Source: an uncultured Clostridia bacterium | GTDB taxonomy: Bacteria > Bacillota > Clostridia > Oscillospirales > Oscillospiraceae | Direction: 5' to 3' | Assembly: GCA_946550725.1 (NCBI GenBank) | Contig: CAMNQX010000002.1 | Span: 124,001-188,000 of the forward strand | Length of the DNA stretch: 64,000 nucleotides | Shown: positions 52,801-60,206 of the stretch, one piece after another | How positions within the stretch are numbered: position 1 is the first letter of the stretch | How the letters are laid out: each line of letters opens with the position of its first letter | Program-made: the position numbers and the translations under genes | The notes under the pieces: model-generated | What the model saw: the letters and a program-made list of their open reading frames with translations, nothing else | The model's database searches: none | Told to the model about the DNA's origin: nothing

Positions 52801-55800
52801 GCGCATCCTTTGCCGGGGTCTTGTCTCCCGTCTCGTTCTTGGCCTTGTCCATGGCCACGAAGATATCGCCCAGGTTAAAGATGTCTACCTTCATCTCCGC
52901 AGCGCAGTTATCTAGGCGGCACCAGGGGAAGCCGGCGCAGGCGTCCTCGCTCATCAGACTCGTTCCGTCATAGATGCCGGGCGCAGCGCTCCCCGCCTCC
53001 ATGCACAGTAGGATGTGGCGCTGGATCTGATGCCATCCCAGCGTCACATCTCCTGTTTTCGGATCGATGGAGACTCCGTCCTTATAAAGCCGCGTCACAA
53101 GGTCTTGGAGGTAGGTGGCACAGAGATTATAATTTCCCGCAGTGAACTCCGCACCTTCCGCATTGGCTCGGAGGTTCATGTCTTGTAATGTAGCTCTGCT
53201 CATATGTCCACGCAAATTTCCCGTTTCGCCTCTGGCTACCTTGTTTGCTTCTGTTAGCAGGGTATTTAGTGTTGCCTGTAGCACAAAACCATCCGTGCCT
53301 TGTCGATCCGAATATTCCACACCATCCGTGTAGAAGAAGTTATTTTTTAAGTTTAGTTCCTCGCCCGCTGAACGTTGTGTACCTGCCGCAAAGTTACTGC
53401 CATACGCATCAACGAGAACATATTCCAGCTTCCATAATGCACCACCCGTTGTCATATCAATATTCAAAATATCTTCGTTGTTTGAAAGGGTTTTCAGAAA
53501 AAATGTATTCGTATCAATAGCTGGATCCAGGTTCTGATTCTCTGAATCAAATGCATTCACGTCATAGCGATATCCCGTTTTTACCGCAGGCTCACGGGTG
53601 CGGTTCACTCCTCTCCACATATCATTTACGCTATTGTTAGCCCGTCTATATTGATACTGAAAGGAATACACTGACGCACCTGTTGAAGCTGCCACACCAT
53701 ACCGTTCCACATTTAGACTGCCGTCCACCACTGTATAGTGATAGTCCGTCAGCAAACTCTCCCCAGGCTCATAGACCGCCTTGACGATCAGGACGTCCTG
53801 CCCCTCGCGCAGCATGCTTTCCAGGGAGGAGAAATCTGCAAACCGCAAATACCATGCCGCGTCCTCATCCGTCACGGCATAGGTATACGGCTTGCTGGTG
53901 CCGTCGGTATCGGTAAATGTTTTCGTCGTGGTATCCGCCGGGTCCAGGCTGCCCAGCTCGCCCACACCAAAGGTCGTCCACACATCCTCGGTCTTGACCG
54001 AGTCCTTTTTCAATATCCAGTTTTTCTTGGTCAGGTCCTGGGTCTCGTCCTCCACAATGGCCCAGCCATAGACATAAGGATACTGATAGCCGTCATAATC
54101 TTCGGAGCCGTCGCCCTCGCTGATCGGGACCGCATTGAAATAGCGCGTCGTGATCCCCGTCGCCGTGTCCGTAACCTCCGTTTGGGTGGTCGCCCGCCGG
54201 TAGAACGCATAGTCCAGCTTGTTGGTCAGCGGGTAATCCTCTCCCGGCTGGGCATGATCCGCCCCGTAGATCAAGGTGGCGTCGCCGTCCTCCCCAACCT
54301 TGTAGGCATAGTCCCCCCGGTAGGTATACTGCCGCTCCAGGGAGTCCACACGGTTTTTATAGACGTCATAATTCGGATCTGCTTTCAGAGCGTCCAGGTC
54401 CTTTGCCCCGCCGATGATCTCTCCCGTGCGCAGTTCCGGGTGTACCAGTGTCTTTTCCAGATACTCATTCACCGCACTCCGCACATCCCCACCGTCTACG
54501 ATGAGGGAGCCGATCAGGGAGTCGTCCCAGTCGTAGAAGAGGATGGTGATCCCCCCTCCGCCGGTGGGCTTGCGGTAGGTCTCCGCGTTGACCAGATCCA
54601 GCCGCAGGGTGTCGGTCCTTACCTGAAGCAGGTTCTGGAAGAAGGAATAGTTCGGGTTGCCCCCTGCTGCCGCCTCCGGGTCACCGGGGGTGGCGTAGGC
54701 CGTGTTCCGGTCGGCCAGAACGACGCTGCCCGCCGTCTTGGGCACATACAGCGTCTCGCTGCTATCCGTTCCCGTTGCCTCCTGATAAACCTGGATGCTC
54801 GCCTGCCCGCTGGGGGAGCAGTGTTCTGCGCCCAGATAATAGTAGAAATGGGTGGCCTCCTGGCCCGTGCCGTCGCTCTTCATGTTCTGGGCGTACCACA
54901 CGCTCTGGAACACGGAGGAGCCGGCCGCCTGCGCGTCAGAGACGGCATAGGGGTCGGTGGGGTTGCCCGCATCCTGCGCCCCCAGATAGGTCAGCGCCGT
55001 CCGGGCCGCGTCGGCGGGCAGTCTGTCGTTTACATCCAGCCCCACCCAGAAGTCGGACTCGTTGGGGGCGTTCACCTGGTCTCTGGGGTTCCCCACCTCC
55101 AGTTCCGTAAAGCGGTTCATATCATAGGCGAACCGCACCACCACCACAGGGGTGGGAACTTCGTAGACCACGTTGGCGGTGGTGGTGGTATTGGCGCTGA
55201 GAGTCAAAAGCGCGGTGCGGCGGGCGGCATCGGCAGCGTCAAACTCCGCCTCCTCGATCAGCGCGGTGGCGTTGGTCACCTCGTCGGGCTTGGCGGTGTC
55301 CAGGCGCACCGCCCGCGCTCCCCCGCCCAAAATGGGCTGGAGATCCGTAAACATCTTCGGCTGGTCGGGGTCAGCCCGGTCGATGCCCCGGGGATACGTA
55401 CTATTCGTCGTGGAAGGATAGCTGCCTGTCCAGTCGGCATACACCGGCTTGCCCGACCCCCAGGTCACCGCCGTCAGGGCGTCCAGATTGATATGTACCG
55501 CCGCAGCAGCAGATTGGAAGGGGTAGTTGGTCACCGTATGCGTTTTGAGGAATTCCTCCACCGGGGTCCGGTCACCCGTTTCCGCTGCCTCCGCCAGCAG
55601 CGCGGCATACTCCGCCTCAGCGGACAAGCCGGTGTTGTTATCCGTCACCGTCCGGGCGGTCTGTACGCACAGGGCCAGCTCGTAAAAGCCGGTAGGCTTG
55701 CCCTTGCTCACCACTACATTTCCCTGAATGGTGATCTGAGGCTTGGGGGCCGCGGGTTCCAGCGTTGCGCTTCCGCCCTCCACCGGAGCCGCCTGCGCAA

Positions 55801-55891
55801 AGCCGGACAAAAGCGCGCAGACCAGCGCCGCCGTCAGGAGCAGTACGCCCAGACGGCCGCGCCGGTTTGACATGTTCTCTCTCTTTGCCAC
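49868..55891 (-). CDS. Large secreted protein with seven 'YWW' modules (about 2007 residues)
   Basis: First gene of the surface operon. It has a signal peptide (LGVLLLTAALVCALLSGFAQA) and a beta-rich N-terminal half with ITILFYDWDDSLIGSLIV. From about residue 1010 there are seven modules of 125-148 residues, each with an 'RR..nG..f' start, an 'L..al' helix, a 'fQYiL.n' helix and an aromatic YWW or WxW end (near residues 1109, 1240, 1384, 1509, 1640, 1788, 1934). The Pro-rich tail has no SLH, LPXTG or membrane anchor. GTG 55891 is chosen: GAGGTGATC upstream matches the anti-Shine-Dalgarno over nine bases. ATG 55873 is the alternative. I do not recognise the family. ATGA coupling suggests it acts together with the giant. 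Confidence 0.88.
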   Translation of the reverse strand: MAKRENMSNRRGRLGVLLLTAALVCALLSGFAQAAPVEGGSATLEPAAPKPQITIQGNVVVSKGKPTGFYELALCVQTARTVTDNNTGLSAEAEYAALLAEAAETGDRTPVEEFLKTHTVTNYPFQSAAAAVHINLDALTAVTWGSGKPVYADWTGSYPSTTNSTYPRGIDRADPDQPKMFTDLQPILGGGARAVRLDTAKPDEVTNATALIEEAEFDAADAARRTALLTLSANTTTTANVVYEVPTPVVVVRFAYDMNRFTELEVGNPRDQVNAPNESDFWVGLDVNDRLPADAARTALTYLGAQDAGNPTDPYAVSDAQAAGSSVFQSVWYAQNMKSDGTGQEATHFYYYLGAEHCSPSGQASIQVYQEATGTDSSETLYVPKTAGSVVLADRNTAYATPGDPEAAAGGNPNYSFFQNLLQVRTDTLRLDLVNAETYRKPTGGGGITILFYDWDDSLIGSLIVDGGDVRSAVNEYLEKTLVHPELRTGEIIGGAKDLDALKADPNYDVYKNRVDSLERQYTYRGDYAYKVGEDGDATLIYGADHAQPGEDYPLTNKLDYAFYRRATTQTEVTDTATGITTRYFNAVPISEGDGSEDYDGYQYPYVYGWAIVEDETQDLTKKNWILKKDSVKTEDVWTTFGVGELGSLDPADTTTKTFTDTDGTSKPYTYAVTDEDAAWYLRFADFSSLESMLREGQDVLIVKAVYEPGESLLTDYHYTVVDGSLNVERYGVAASTGASVYSFQYQYRRANNSVNDMWRGVNRTREPAVKTGYRYDVNAFDSENQNLDPAIDTNTFFLKTLSNNEDILNIDMTTGGALWKLEYVLVDAYGSNFAAGTQRSAGEELNLKNNFFYTDGVEYSDRQGTDGFVLQATLNTLLTEANKVARGETGNLRGHMSRATLQDMNLRANAEGAEFTAGNYNLCATYLQDLVTRLYKDGVSIDPKTGDVTLGWHQIQRHILLCMEAGSAAPGIYDGTSLMSEDACAGFPWCRLDNCAAEMKVDIFNLGDIFVAMDKAKNETGDKTPAKDALNKLLTETPSLLDGYYQNVFRKDEDGRKFTGRTDMYAALEKVYKLLSDAGLTQDDMKQMTDYQVQELIITGTYPPTGEIYWWWNGGMRPVTTWQDFIEAGMLVVTGDVPDALDAMTSANLPDAVQDMISYAPPANAPANVGWFRYKDSEEDDNAFTSVEQFKTAWLRALGVLDDHYTLPADWDSIPWAEIQYALITGTYADATTVLSTTNYWWKDGGLPRLTYERLMDAVNDWRKGGYTDSSKLDALLAKSINPINNEVYIRRTAAGSGFTSAAQFKTALKTAMEVLGYVSNRTAFVDLGTNELKYTMSGTHKEYVLDVYQFQYLLLNASRLVGQPIPESGKIADPDDPDVKCNYWWIPEPHIPTSAQRIGDIMDLLTYAYWAKDGVNGTALTFDPLAQLDAATMERLKLRAEVHGIPYTDETQADLRQKVIDAITQATSGWPYNIDNFSAQSAADLTRELQNILLGNSYATSGSITDNYWWQGSGFQADTHGTLAQAAWIATVGFEVNGTTRTAADATNNINLDFVTRRVTMAYTGLAMRRNDQGEAFATKEALITALGDALKAARAADPTITYDSLANLTDYQLQYLILNGTLKETQDIKDELAAAKTDYWWFTADEPPKTEEGTKTELVVDPDEWTAFITAAKSYYKTQATFTYTLTDAGIKDTLRLRKQVNGAPAEIATAELQNGTTGDLLYRVLKAIWNSNKKSTFFNTKTKVLKKNPTWYEFQYILYNLETIEASATIPDTADCENEKNNWEWIWEISGGAVEMEQAAPDAATWDPFITAAKSYYKTQTTFTYSLSDTVVKDTLLLRRQENGAPVEITAAELQDGTTGDLLYRVLKAIWNSNKKSTFFNTKTKVLKKNPTWYEFQYILYNLEAIEASATIPDTEDCEAWATQENAPWVWREKAAGASLLTMEEDPPVPLAPLPEDMEPDRPDIPIEPALDELPAEPLGDEVRIRYLMAGPMILPLSLRRTK
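50120..50890 (-). repeat. Near-identical 426-bp direct repeat encoding the last two YWW modules
   Basis: Segments such as ATTTCTTGTTGCTGTTCCAG recur at 50251 and 50677, an offset of 426 bp (142 codons), with only scattered differences over more than 200 bp. This is a recent in-frame duplication. Confidence 0.85.
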
Positions 55892-55940
55892 GCCGATCAC
55901 CTCATTCAAGGTTACGTTATCAGGAAAAGACAAGTATTTG

Positions 55941-55969
55941 CTTATAAAACCGTTGTTTTGGTCCGTTAA
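55941..55969 (-). promoter_or_regulatory. Candidate promoter of the giant surface operon
   Basis: On the minus strand TTAACG (55969-55964), 17 bases, TATAAG (55946-55941), in an AT-rich stretch. The leader to GTG 55891 would be about 45 bases. A TATAAT further upstream (near 56031) lacks a good -35. Nothing else is seen between 55970 and 56092. Confidence 0.5.
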
Positions 55970-56092
55970 TTTCCATATATTGCCAGCGAATGGACATTAG
56001 TAGACATAATTAGCAACATACATGGTTGATTATAGAGCAAGAGGGAGAAAAAAGCAAGAGCAAAAGGCAATTTTTTGCCCGGGAATACAAGA

Positions 56093-56128
56093 AAAACCCG
56101 GCCGTCGGTTTGACGGCCGGGTTTTTTC
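56093..56128. terminator. Terminator of rny (works in both directions)
   Basis: AACCCGGCCGTC-ggttt-GACGGCCGGGTT with T/A-rich flanks on both sides (TTTTTT on the plus strand, TTTTTC on the minus strand), 19 bases after the rny stop. Confidence 0.92.
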
Positions 56129-56146
56129 CCCAGTTCTTTCCTGATT

Positions 56147-57694
56147 TTACTTGGCGTACTCGATGGCGCGGGTCTCCCGCAGGACGTTGACCTTGATCTG
56201 ACCGGGGTATTCCAGCTCCTCCTCGATCTTCTTGGCGATGTCCCGGGCCAGCAGCACCATCTGGTCCTCGCTGACCTTCTCGGGGGCGACCATGATACGC
56301 ACCTCGCGGCCGGCCTGAATGGCAAAGGATTTATCCACACCGGGGAAGGAGGAACAGACCTCCTCCAGCTTTTCCAGGCGCTTGATGTAGTTCTCCACAT
56401 TCTCGCGGCGGGCGCCGGGGCGGGCGGCGGAGATGGCGTCGGCGGCCTGGACCAGGCAGGCGACGATGGTCTTCGGCTCCACGTCGTTGTGGTGGGCCTC
56501 GATGGCGTGGATCACGCCCTCACTCTCCCGGTACTTCCGGGCCAGCTCCACGCCGATCTGGACGTGGGAGCCTTCCACCTCGTGGTCAATGGACTTGCCC
56601 AGGTCGTGGAGCAGGCCGGCCCGTTTCGCCATGGTCACGTCGGCGCCGATCTCGGCGGCCAGCAGACCCGCCACATGGCAGACCTCGATGGAGTGGTTGA
56701 GAACGTTCTGGCCGTAGCTGGTGCGGTACTTCATGCGGCCCAGCAGCTTGATCAGCTCAGGATGGAGGCCGTGGACGTTGGTCTCGAACACGGCCCGCTC
56801 GCCCTCAGCCTTGATGGTGGCGTCCACCTCCCGCTTGGCCTTCTCCACCATCTCCTCAATGCGGGCAGGGTGGATGCGGCCGTCCTGGATGAGCTTCTCC
56901 AGGGCCAGCCGGGCAATCTCCCGGCGCACGGGGTCGAAGCAGGACACGGTGATGGCCTCAGGGGTATCGTCAATGATGAGATCCACCCCGGTGAGGGTCT
57001 CCAGAGTACGGATGTTGCGGCCCTCGCGGCCGATGATGCGGCCCTTCAGGTCGTCGTTGGGCAGGGGCACCACGGACACGGTGGCCTCCGCCACATGGTC
57101 GGCGGCGCAGCGCTGGATGGCCAGAGAGATGATCTCCTTGGCGGTGGTGTCCGCCTCCTCCTTGGCCCGGGTCTCAATCTCCTTGACCTTCAAGGCAGCC
57201 TCGTGGGTCACGTCCTGCTCCAGCTGGGTCAGCAGAACGTTCTTGGCCTCCTCGGCAGTCATGCCAGAGATGCGCTCCAGCTCCCGCACCTCCTGCTCCT
57301 TCATCTGGGCCAGCTCGTCCCGCTGGCTGTCCAGCGCCTCCTGCTTGGAGACCAGCGTCTCCTCCTTGCGCTCCAGGTTTTCCAGCTTGCGGTCCAGATT
57401 CTCTTCCTTTTGGTTCAAACGGTTCTCCTGCTTCTGCAGCTCGGCGCGGCGCTCCTTGACCTCGGTCTCGTGCTCGGTGCGGGCCTTGAGGATCTCCTCC
57501 TTAGCCTCCACCAGAGCCTCGCGCTTTTTGCTCTCGGCAGACTTGATGGCGTCGTTGATGATGCGCTTGGCCTCTTCCTCGGCGCTGGAGATCTCCTTTT
57601 CGGAGACCTTCTTGCGGTACTGCACGCCCACGGGGAATCCGATGGCGAAAAAGACCACGGCGCAGATCACGCCGATTAAAACATACACGCCCAT
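56147..57694 (-). CDS. rny: Ribonuclease Y
   Basis: A 515-residue membrane-anchored endoribonuclease that starts mRNA decay in many Firmicutes. An N-terminal membrane helix (about 4-24) is followed by a long coiled coil (about 30-195, Glu/Lys/Arg-rich), the KH RNA-binding domain with [13 protein letters not shown] (about 217-229), and the HD domain with the metal motif [12 protein letters not shown] (about 358-369). Family-typical length. GGAGGTG lies 13 bases before the ATG, a rather long spacing, but an in-frame stop excludes an earlier start. It has its own consensus promoter and terminator, so it is a single-gene unit. Confidence 0.97.
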   Translation of the reverse strand: MGVYVLIGVICAVVFFAIGFPVGVQYRKKVSEKEISSAEEEAKRIINDAIKSAESKKREALVEAKEEILKARTEHETEVKERRAELQKQENRLNQKEENLDRKLENLERKEETLVSKQEALDSQRDELAQMKEQEVRELERISGMTAEEAKNVLLTQLEQDVTHEAALKVKEIETRAKEEADTTAKEIISLAIQRCAADHVAEATVSVVPLPNDDLKGRIIGREGRNIRTLETLTGVDLIIDDTPEAITVSCFDPVRREIARLALEKLIQDGRIHPARIEEMVEKAKREVDATIKAEGERAVFETNVHGLHPELIKLLGRMKYRTSYGQNVLNHSIEVCHVAGLLAAEIGADVTMAKRAGLLHDLGKSIDHEVEGSHVQIGVELARKYRESEGVIHAIEAHHNDVEPKTIVACLVQAADAISAARPGARRENVENYIKRLEKLEEVCSSFPGVDKSFAIQAGREVRIMVAPEKVSEDQMVLLARDIAKKIEEELEYPGQIKVNVLRETRAIEYAK

Positions 57695-57797
57695 GTTATC
57701 TTGCTGACACCTCCATCTTTTTTATTTTGTATCCTTGATTTTCATCCCTTTGTCTCTCTTATGTGGCAAAGCGGCATGATAACAGCATACCTACTCT

Positions 57798-57826
57798 ATT
57801 TTAGTGCAGGTTGTCCGTCCTGTCAA
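57798..57826 (-). promoter_or_regulatory. rny promoter
   Basis: On the minus strand a perfect TTGACA (57826-57821), 17 bases, TAAAAT (57803-57798). The leader is about 95 bases. Confidence 0.85.
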
Positions 57827-57879
57827 GGAATAAATTTGTCCCGCCTGCTGCGAAACGAGCCGGACGGAGGCGGCGGTAT

Positions 57880-58362
57880 TTACTTCCGCTCGGGAAGGGA
57901 GTCGTCCTCCCGGATCCAGTCCTCCACGTGGACGACCCGGTAGTCCTCAGGAGTGTCCCGGATGACCACCTGGGAAATGCCTGCATTGATAATGAGGCGG
58001 CGGCACATGGCGCAGGAGGTGGTGCCCGCCATCAGTTCCCCTTTCTGGGGGTCGATGCAGGCCAGGTAGATGGTCCCGCCCAGGCTCTCCCGCCGGGCGG
58101 CGGAGATGATGCAGTTGGCCTCGGCGTGGACGCTGCGGCACAGCTCATAGCGCTCCCCGGAGGGGATGCCCAGCTCCTCCCGGGTGCAGCGGCCCAGATC
58201 GGCGCAGTTGCGGCGGCCCCGGGGTGCGCCGTTGTAGCCGGTGGAGACGATCTCGTCGTCCTTCACCAGGATCGCACCGTAGCAGCGGCGCAGGCAGGTG
58301 GAGCGCTCCGCCACCGTCTGGGCAATATCCAGATAGTAATTCATCTTATCCCGTCGTTTCAT
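57880..58362 (-). CDS. dCMP deaminase (ComEB-like)
   Basis: A 160-residue zinc deaminase converting dCMP to dUMP for dTTP synthesis. The zinc-site motif is HAE (His79, Glu81) with Cys117 and Cys120 in TSCAMC, and the family-typical TGYNGAPRG and GRCTREELGIPSG segments bind substrate. The length fits ComEB/dCMP deaminases. GAGGAGG is placed six bases before the ATG. It has its own promoter; the 185-base gap to rny is mainly the rny promoter and leader. Cytoplasmic. Confidence 0.95.
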   Translation of the reverse strand: MKRRDKMNYYLDIAQTVAERSTCLRRCYGAILVKDDEIVSTGYNGAPRGRRNCADLGRCTREELGIPSGERYELCRSVHAEANCIISAARRESLGGTIYLACIDPQKGELMAGTTSCAMCRRLIINAGISQVVIRDTPEDYRVVHVEDWIREDDSLPERK

Positions 58363-58397
58363 GTGGATCCTCCTCTCAAATTGGGGGTGTTGTCTCT

Positions 58398-58426
58398 ATT
58401 ATACGGCCTTCCTGTCCTCCCCGCAA
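58398..58426 (-). promoter_or_regulatory. Promoter of the dCMP deaminase gene
   Basis: On the minus strand TTGCGG (58426-58421), 17 bases, a perfect TATAAT (58403-58398). Confidence 0.8.
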
Positions 58427-58458
58427 GGGAAATTTACACTTTGTTTACGCTTTCGCCA

Positions 58459-58487
58459 TTGACTGTGCCACACCGGCAGGGTATCAT
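58459..58487 (+). promoter_or_regulatory. Promoter of the zinc-ribbon membrane protein gene
   Basis: TTGACT (58459-58464), 17 bases, TATCAT (58482-58487), about 25 bases before the TTG start. It lies back to back with the deaminase promoter. Confidence 0.78.
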
Positions 58488-58511
58488 AAATCGTAGTAAT
58501 GGGGTGATATC

Positions 58512-58904
58512 TTGGGCTTTCTGCAAAGATTCCTATATGGCCGCTACGGCGGCGACAATCTGGGCCGCGCCCTCATGGCGGCCTATCTTGTACTGTATTT
58601 GGTGGGCCTCCTTGCCCGGTGGAGCGTCCTCTCCTGGCTCAGCCTTCTGATCGCCGCCTGGTGTATCTTCCGTATGCTCTCCCGCAACATCGCCGCCCGC
58701 CGCCGGGAGAACGAAAAGTACCTTGCCCTGACCGCTCCCCTGCGCGGCTGGCTGCGCCGCCGCCGCATGATCCGCACCGACAAGACCCACCGCTACTTCA
58801 AGTGCCCCAACTGCGGCCAACAGCTCCGGGTGCCTAAGGTCAGCGGCACCATCAAGATCACCTGCCGCGCCTGCGGCACCGTGTTTGAAGAGACCATGAA
58901 GTGA
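58512..58904 (+). CDS. Small membrane protein with C-terminal zinc ribbon
   Basis: A 130-residue protein starting with TTG behind GGGGTGAT. Two hydrophobic helices close to the N-terminus (about 20-55; MAAYLVLYLVGLLARW and the next) are followed by an Arg-rich cytoplasmic segment (60-90) and a zinc ribbon (CPNCGQQLRVPK ... CRACGTVFEE). This layout is common in Clostridia and usually annotated as 'zinc-ribbon domain protein'; the function is unknown. A single-gene unit with its own promoter and terminator. Confidence 0.8.
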   Translation: MGFLQRFLYGRYGGDNLGRALMAAYLVLYLVGLLARWSVLSWLSLLIAAWCIFRMLSRNIAARRRENEKYLALTAPLRGWLRRRRMIRTDKTHRYFKCPNCGQQLRVPKVSGTIKITCRACGTVFEETMK

Positions 58905-58926
58905 CCTGCTTTGCCCATCAAACATC

Positions 58927-58960
58927 AAAAGAGAGGCTTCCGCCCGGAAGCCTCTCTTTT
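58927..58960. terminator. Bidirectional terminator
   Basis: A perfect 16-bp palindrome AAAAGAGAGGCTTCCG-cc-CGGAAGCCTCTCTTTT between the converging zinc-ribbon and flavodiiron genes. Confidence 0.93.
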
Positions 58961-58976
58961 ATTTCTCTTATGCAGT

Positions 58977-60179
58977 TCAGCCCATGGACGCCGCGATGGC
59001 GTCGGCCAGGGCGCCCAGCTGGGTCAGCTGGTCGTCCTTCACCGCGGAGGTGACGCTCACCGTCGGCTCCAGCACCTGCATGTCCTTCATCTGCCCCAGC
59101 ACCTCGCCCATCAGCTTGCCCGCCGTGGGCGCCCAGCTGCCGTTCTGGATGAGACCCACGGTGCGGCCTTGAAGGGCGTGGGCCTTCAGGTCCATGAGCA
59201 GGTTCTCCATGGTCACGAAGATGCCCGCGTTGTAGGTGGTGGAGGCCAGCACCAGGTGGCTGTACCGGAACGCCTCGGCCACCAGGACGGAGGGATGGGT
59301 GACGGACACGTCGTACACCGCCACGGGACGGATCCCCTTCTCCGCCAGCTGCATGGCCAGGATGTCGGCGGCGTTGGCGGTGTGGCCGTAGACGGAGGCG
59401 TAAGCGATGACCACGCCGTTCTCCTCAGGGGTGTAGGTGCTCCACCGCCGGTACTTCTCCACAAACCAGCCGATATCCTTCCGCCACACCGGCCCATGGA
59501 GGGGGCAGACCATGTCCAGCTCCACCGCCGCCGCCTTTTTCAGCAGTCCCTGCACCGATATACCGTACTTGCCCACGATGTTGGTGTAATACCGCCGGGC
59601 CTCATCCAGCCAGTCCCGGGGGAAGTCCACCTCGTCGGCAAAGACGCCGCCGCCCAGCGCGCCGAAGGTCCCAAAGGCGTCGGCGGAGAAGAGGGTCTTG
59701 GCCGTGGTATCATAAGTCACCATCACCTCCGGCCAGTGGACCATGGGGGCCATGAGGAAGGTAAAGGTGTGCCGTCCGGTGGTGAGGGTGTCCCCCTCCT
59801 TTACCACCTGAGCGCGGCCGGGGGCGTCAAAGGTAAAGTAGTTTTGGATCATGGTGAGGGTCTTGGCGTTCACCACCAGCTTAACTTCGGGGTGGCGGCG
59901 CACCAGCTCATCCATGGTGGCGCAGTGATCCGGCTCCATGTGGTTCACGATGAGGTAATCCAGCTTGCGCCCGTCCAGCACATGGTCCAGGTTCTCAAAA
60001 AACTGCTCGCTGACGCTCTTGTCCACCGTGTCCAGCAGCACGGTCTGCTCGTCCAGCACCACATAGGCATTGTAGGACACGCCCCGGGGCACGGGGTAGA
60101 CCCCCTCAAACAGGGCCAGCCGGCGGTCGTTGCCGCCCACCCAATAGAGGTCGTCCCGCAGCTTTCTGACACAATACAT
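58977..60179 (-). CDS. Flavodiiron protein (FprA-family A-type flavoprotein)
   Basis: A 400-residue enzyme reducing O2 (and/or NO) in anaerobes. The N-terminal beta-lactamase-like domain carries the diiron ligands in NHMEPDH (HxExDH), MVHWPE, FSADAFG and PLHGPVW; the C-terminal flavodoxin domain (about 255-395) has the FMN loop YASVYGHTANAA. No rubredoxin domain is attached. ATG 60179 is chosen: GGAGGAA lies eight bases upstream, and the TTG at 60185 is too near the site. It begins 27 bases after metY on the same strand, so it may be transcribed with it. Cytoplasmic oxygen defence. Confidence 0.94.
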   Translation of the reverse strand: MYCVRKLRDDLYWVGGNDRRLALFEGVYPVPRGVSYNAYVVLDEQTVLLDTVDKSVSEQFFENLDHVLDGRKLDYLIVNHMEPDHCATMDELVRRHPEVKLVVNAKTLTMIQNYFTFDAPGRAQVVKEGDTLTTGRHTFTFLMAPMVHWPEVMVTYDTTAKTLFSADAFGTFGALGGGVFADEVDFPRDWLDEARRYYTNIVGKYGISVQGLLKKAAAVELDMVCPLHGPVWRKDIGWFVEKYRRWSTYTPEENGVVIAYASVYGHTANAADILAMQLAEKGIRPVAVYDVSVTHPSVLVAEAFRYSHLVLASTTYNAGIFVTMENLLMDLKAHALQGRTVGLIQNGSWAPTAGKLMGEVLGQMKDMQVLEPTVSVTSAVKDDQLTQLGALADAIAASMG

Positions 60180-60206
60180 TTCCAATTCCTCCTTCGCCGG
60201 GGCGGC

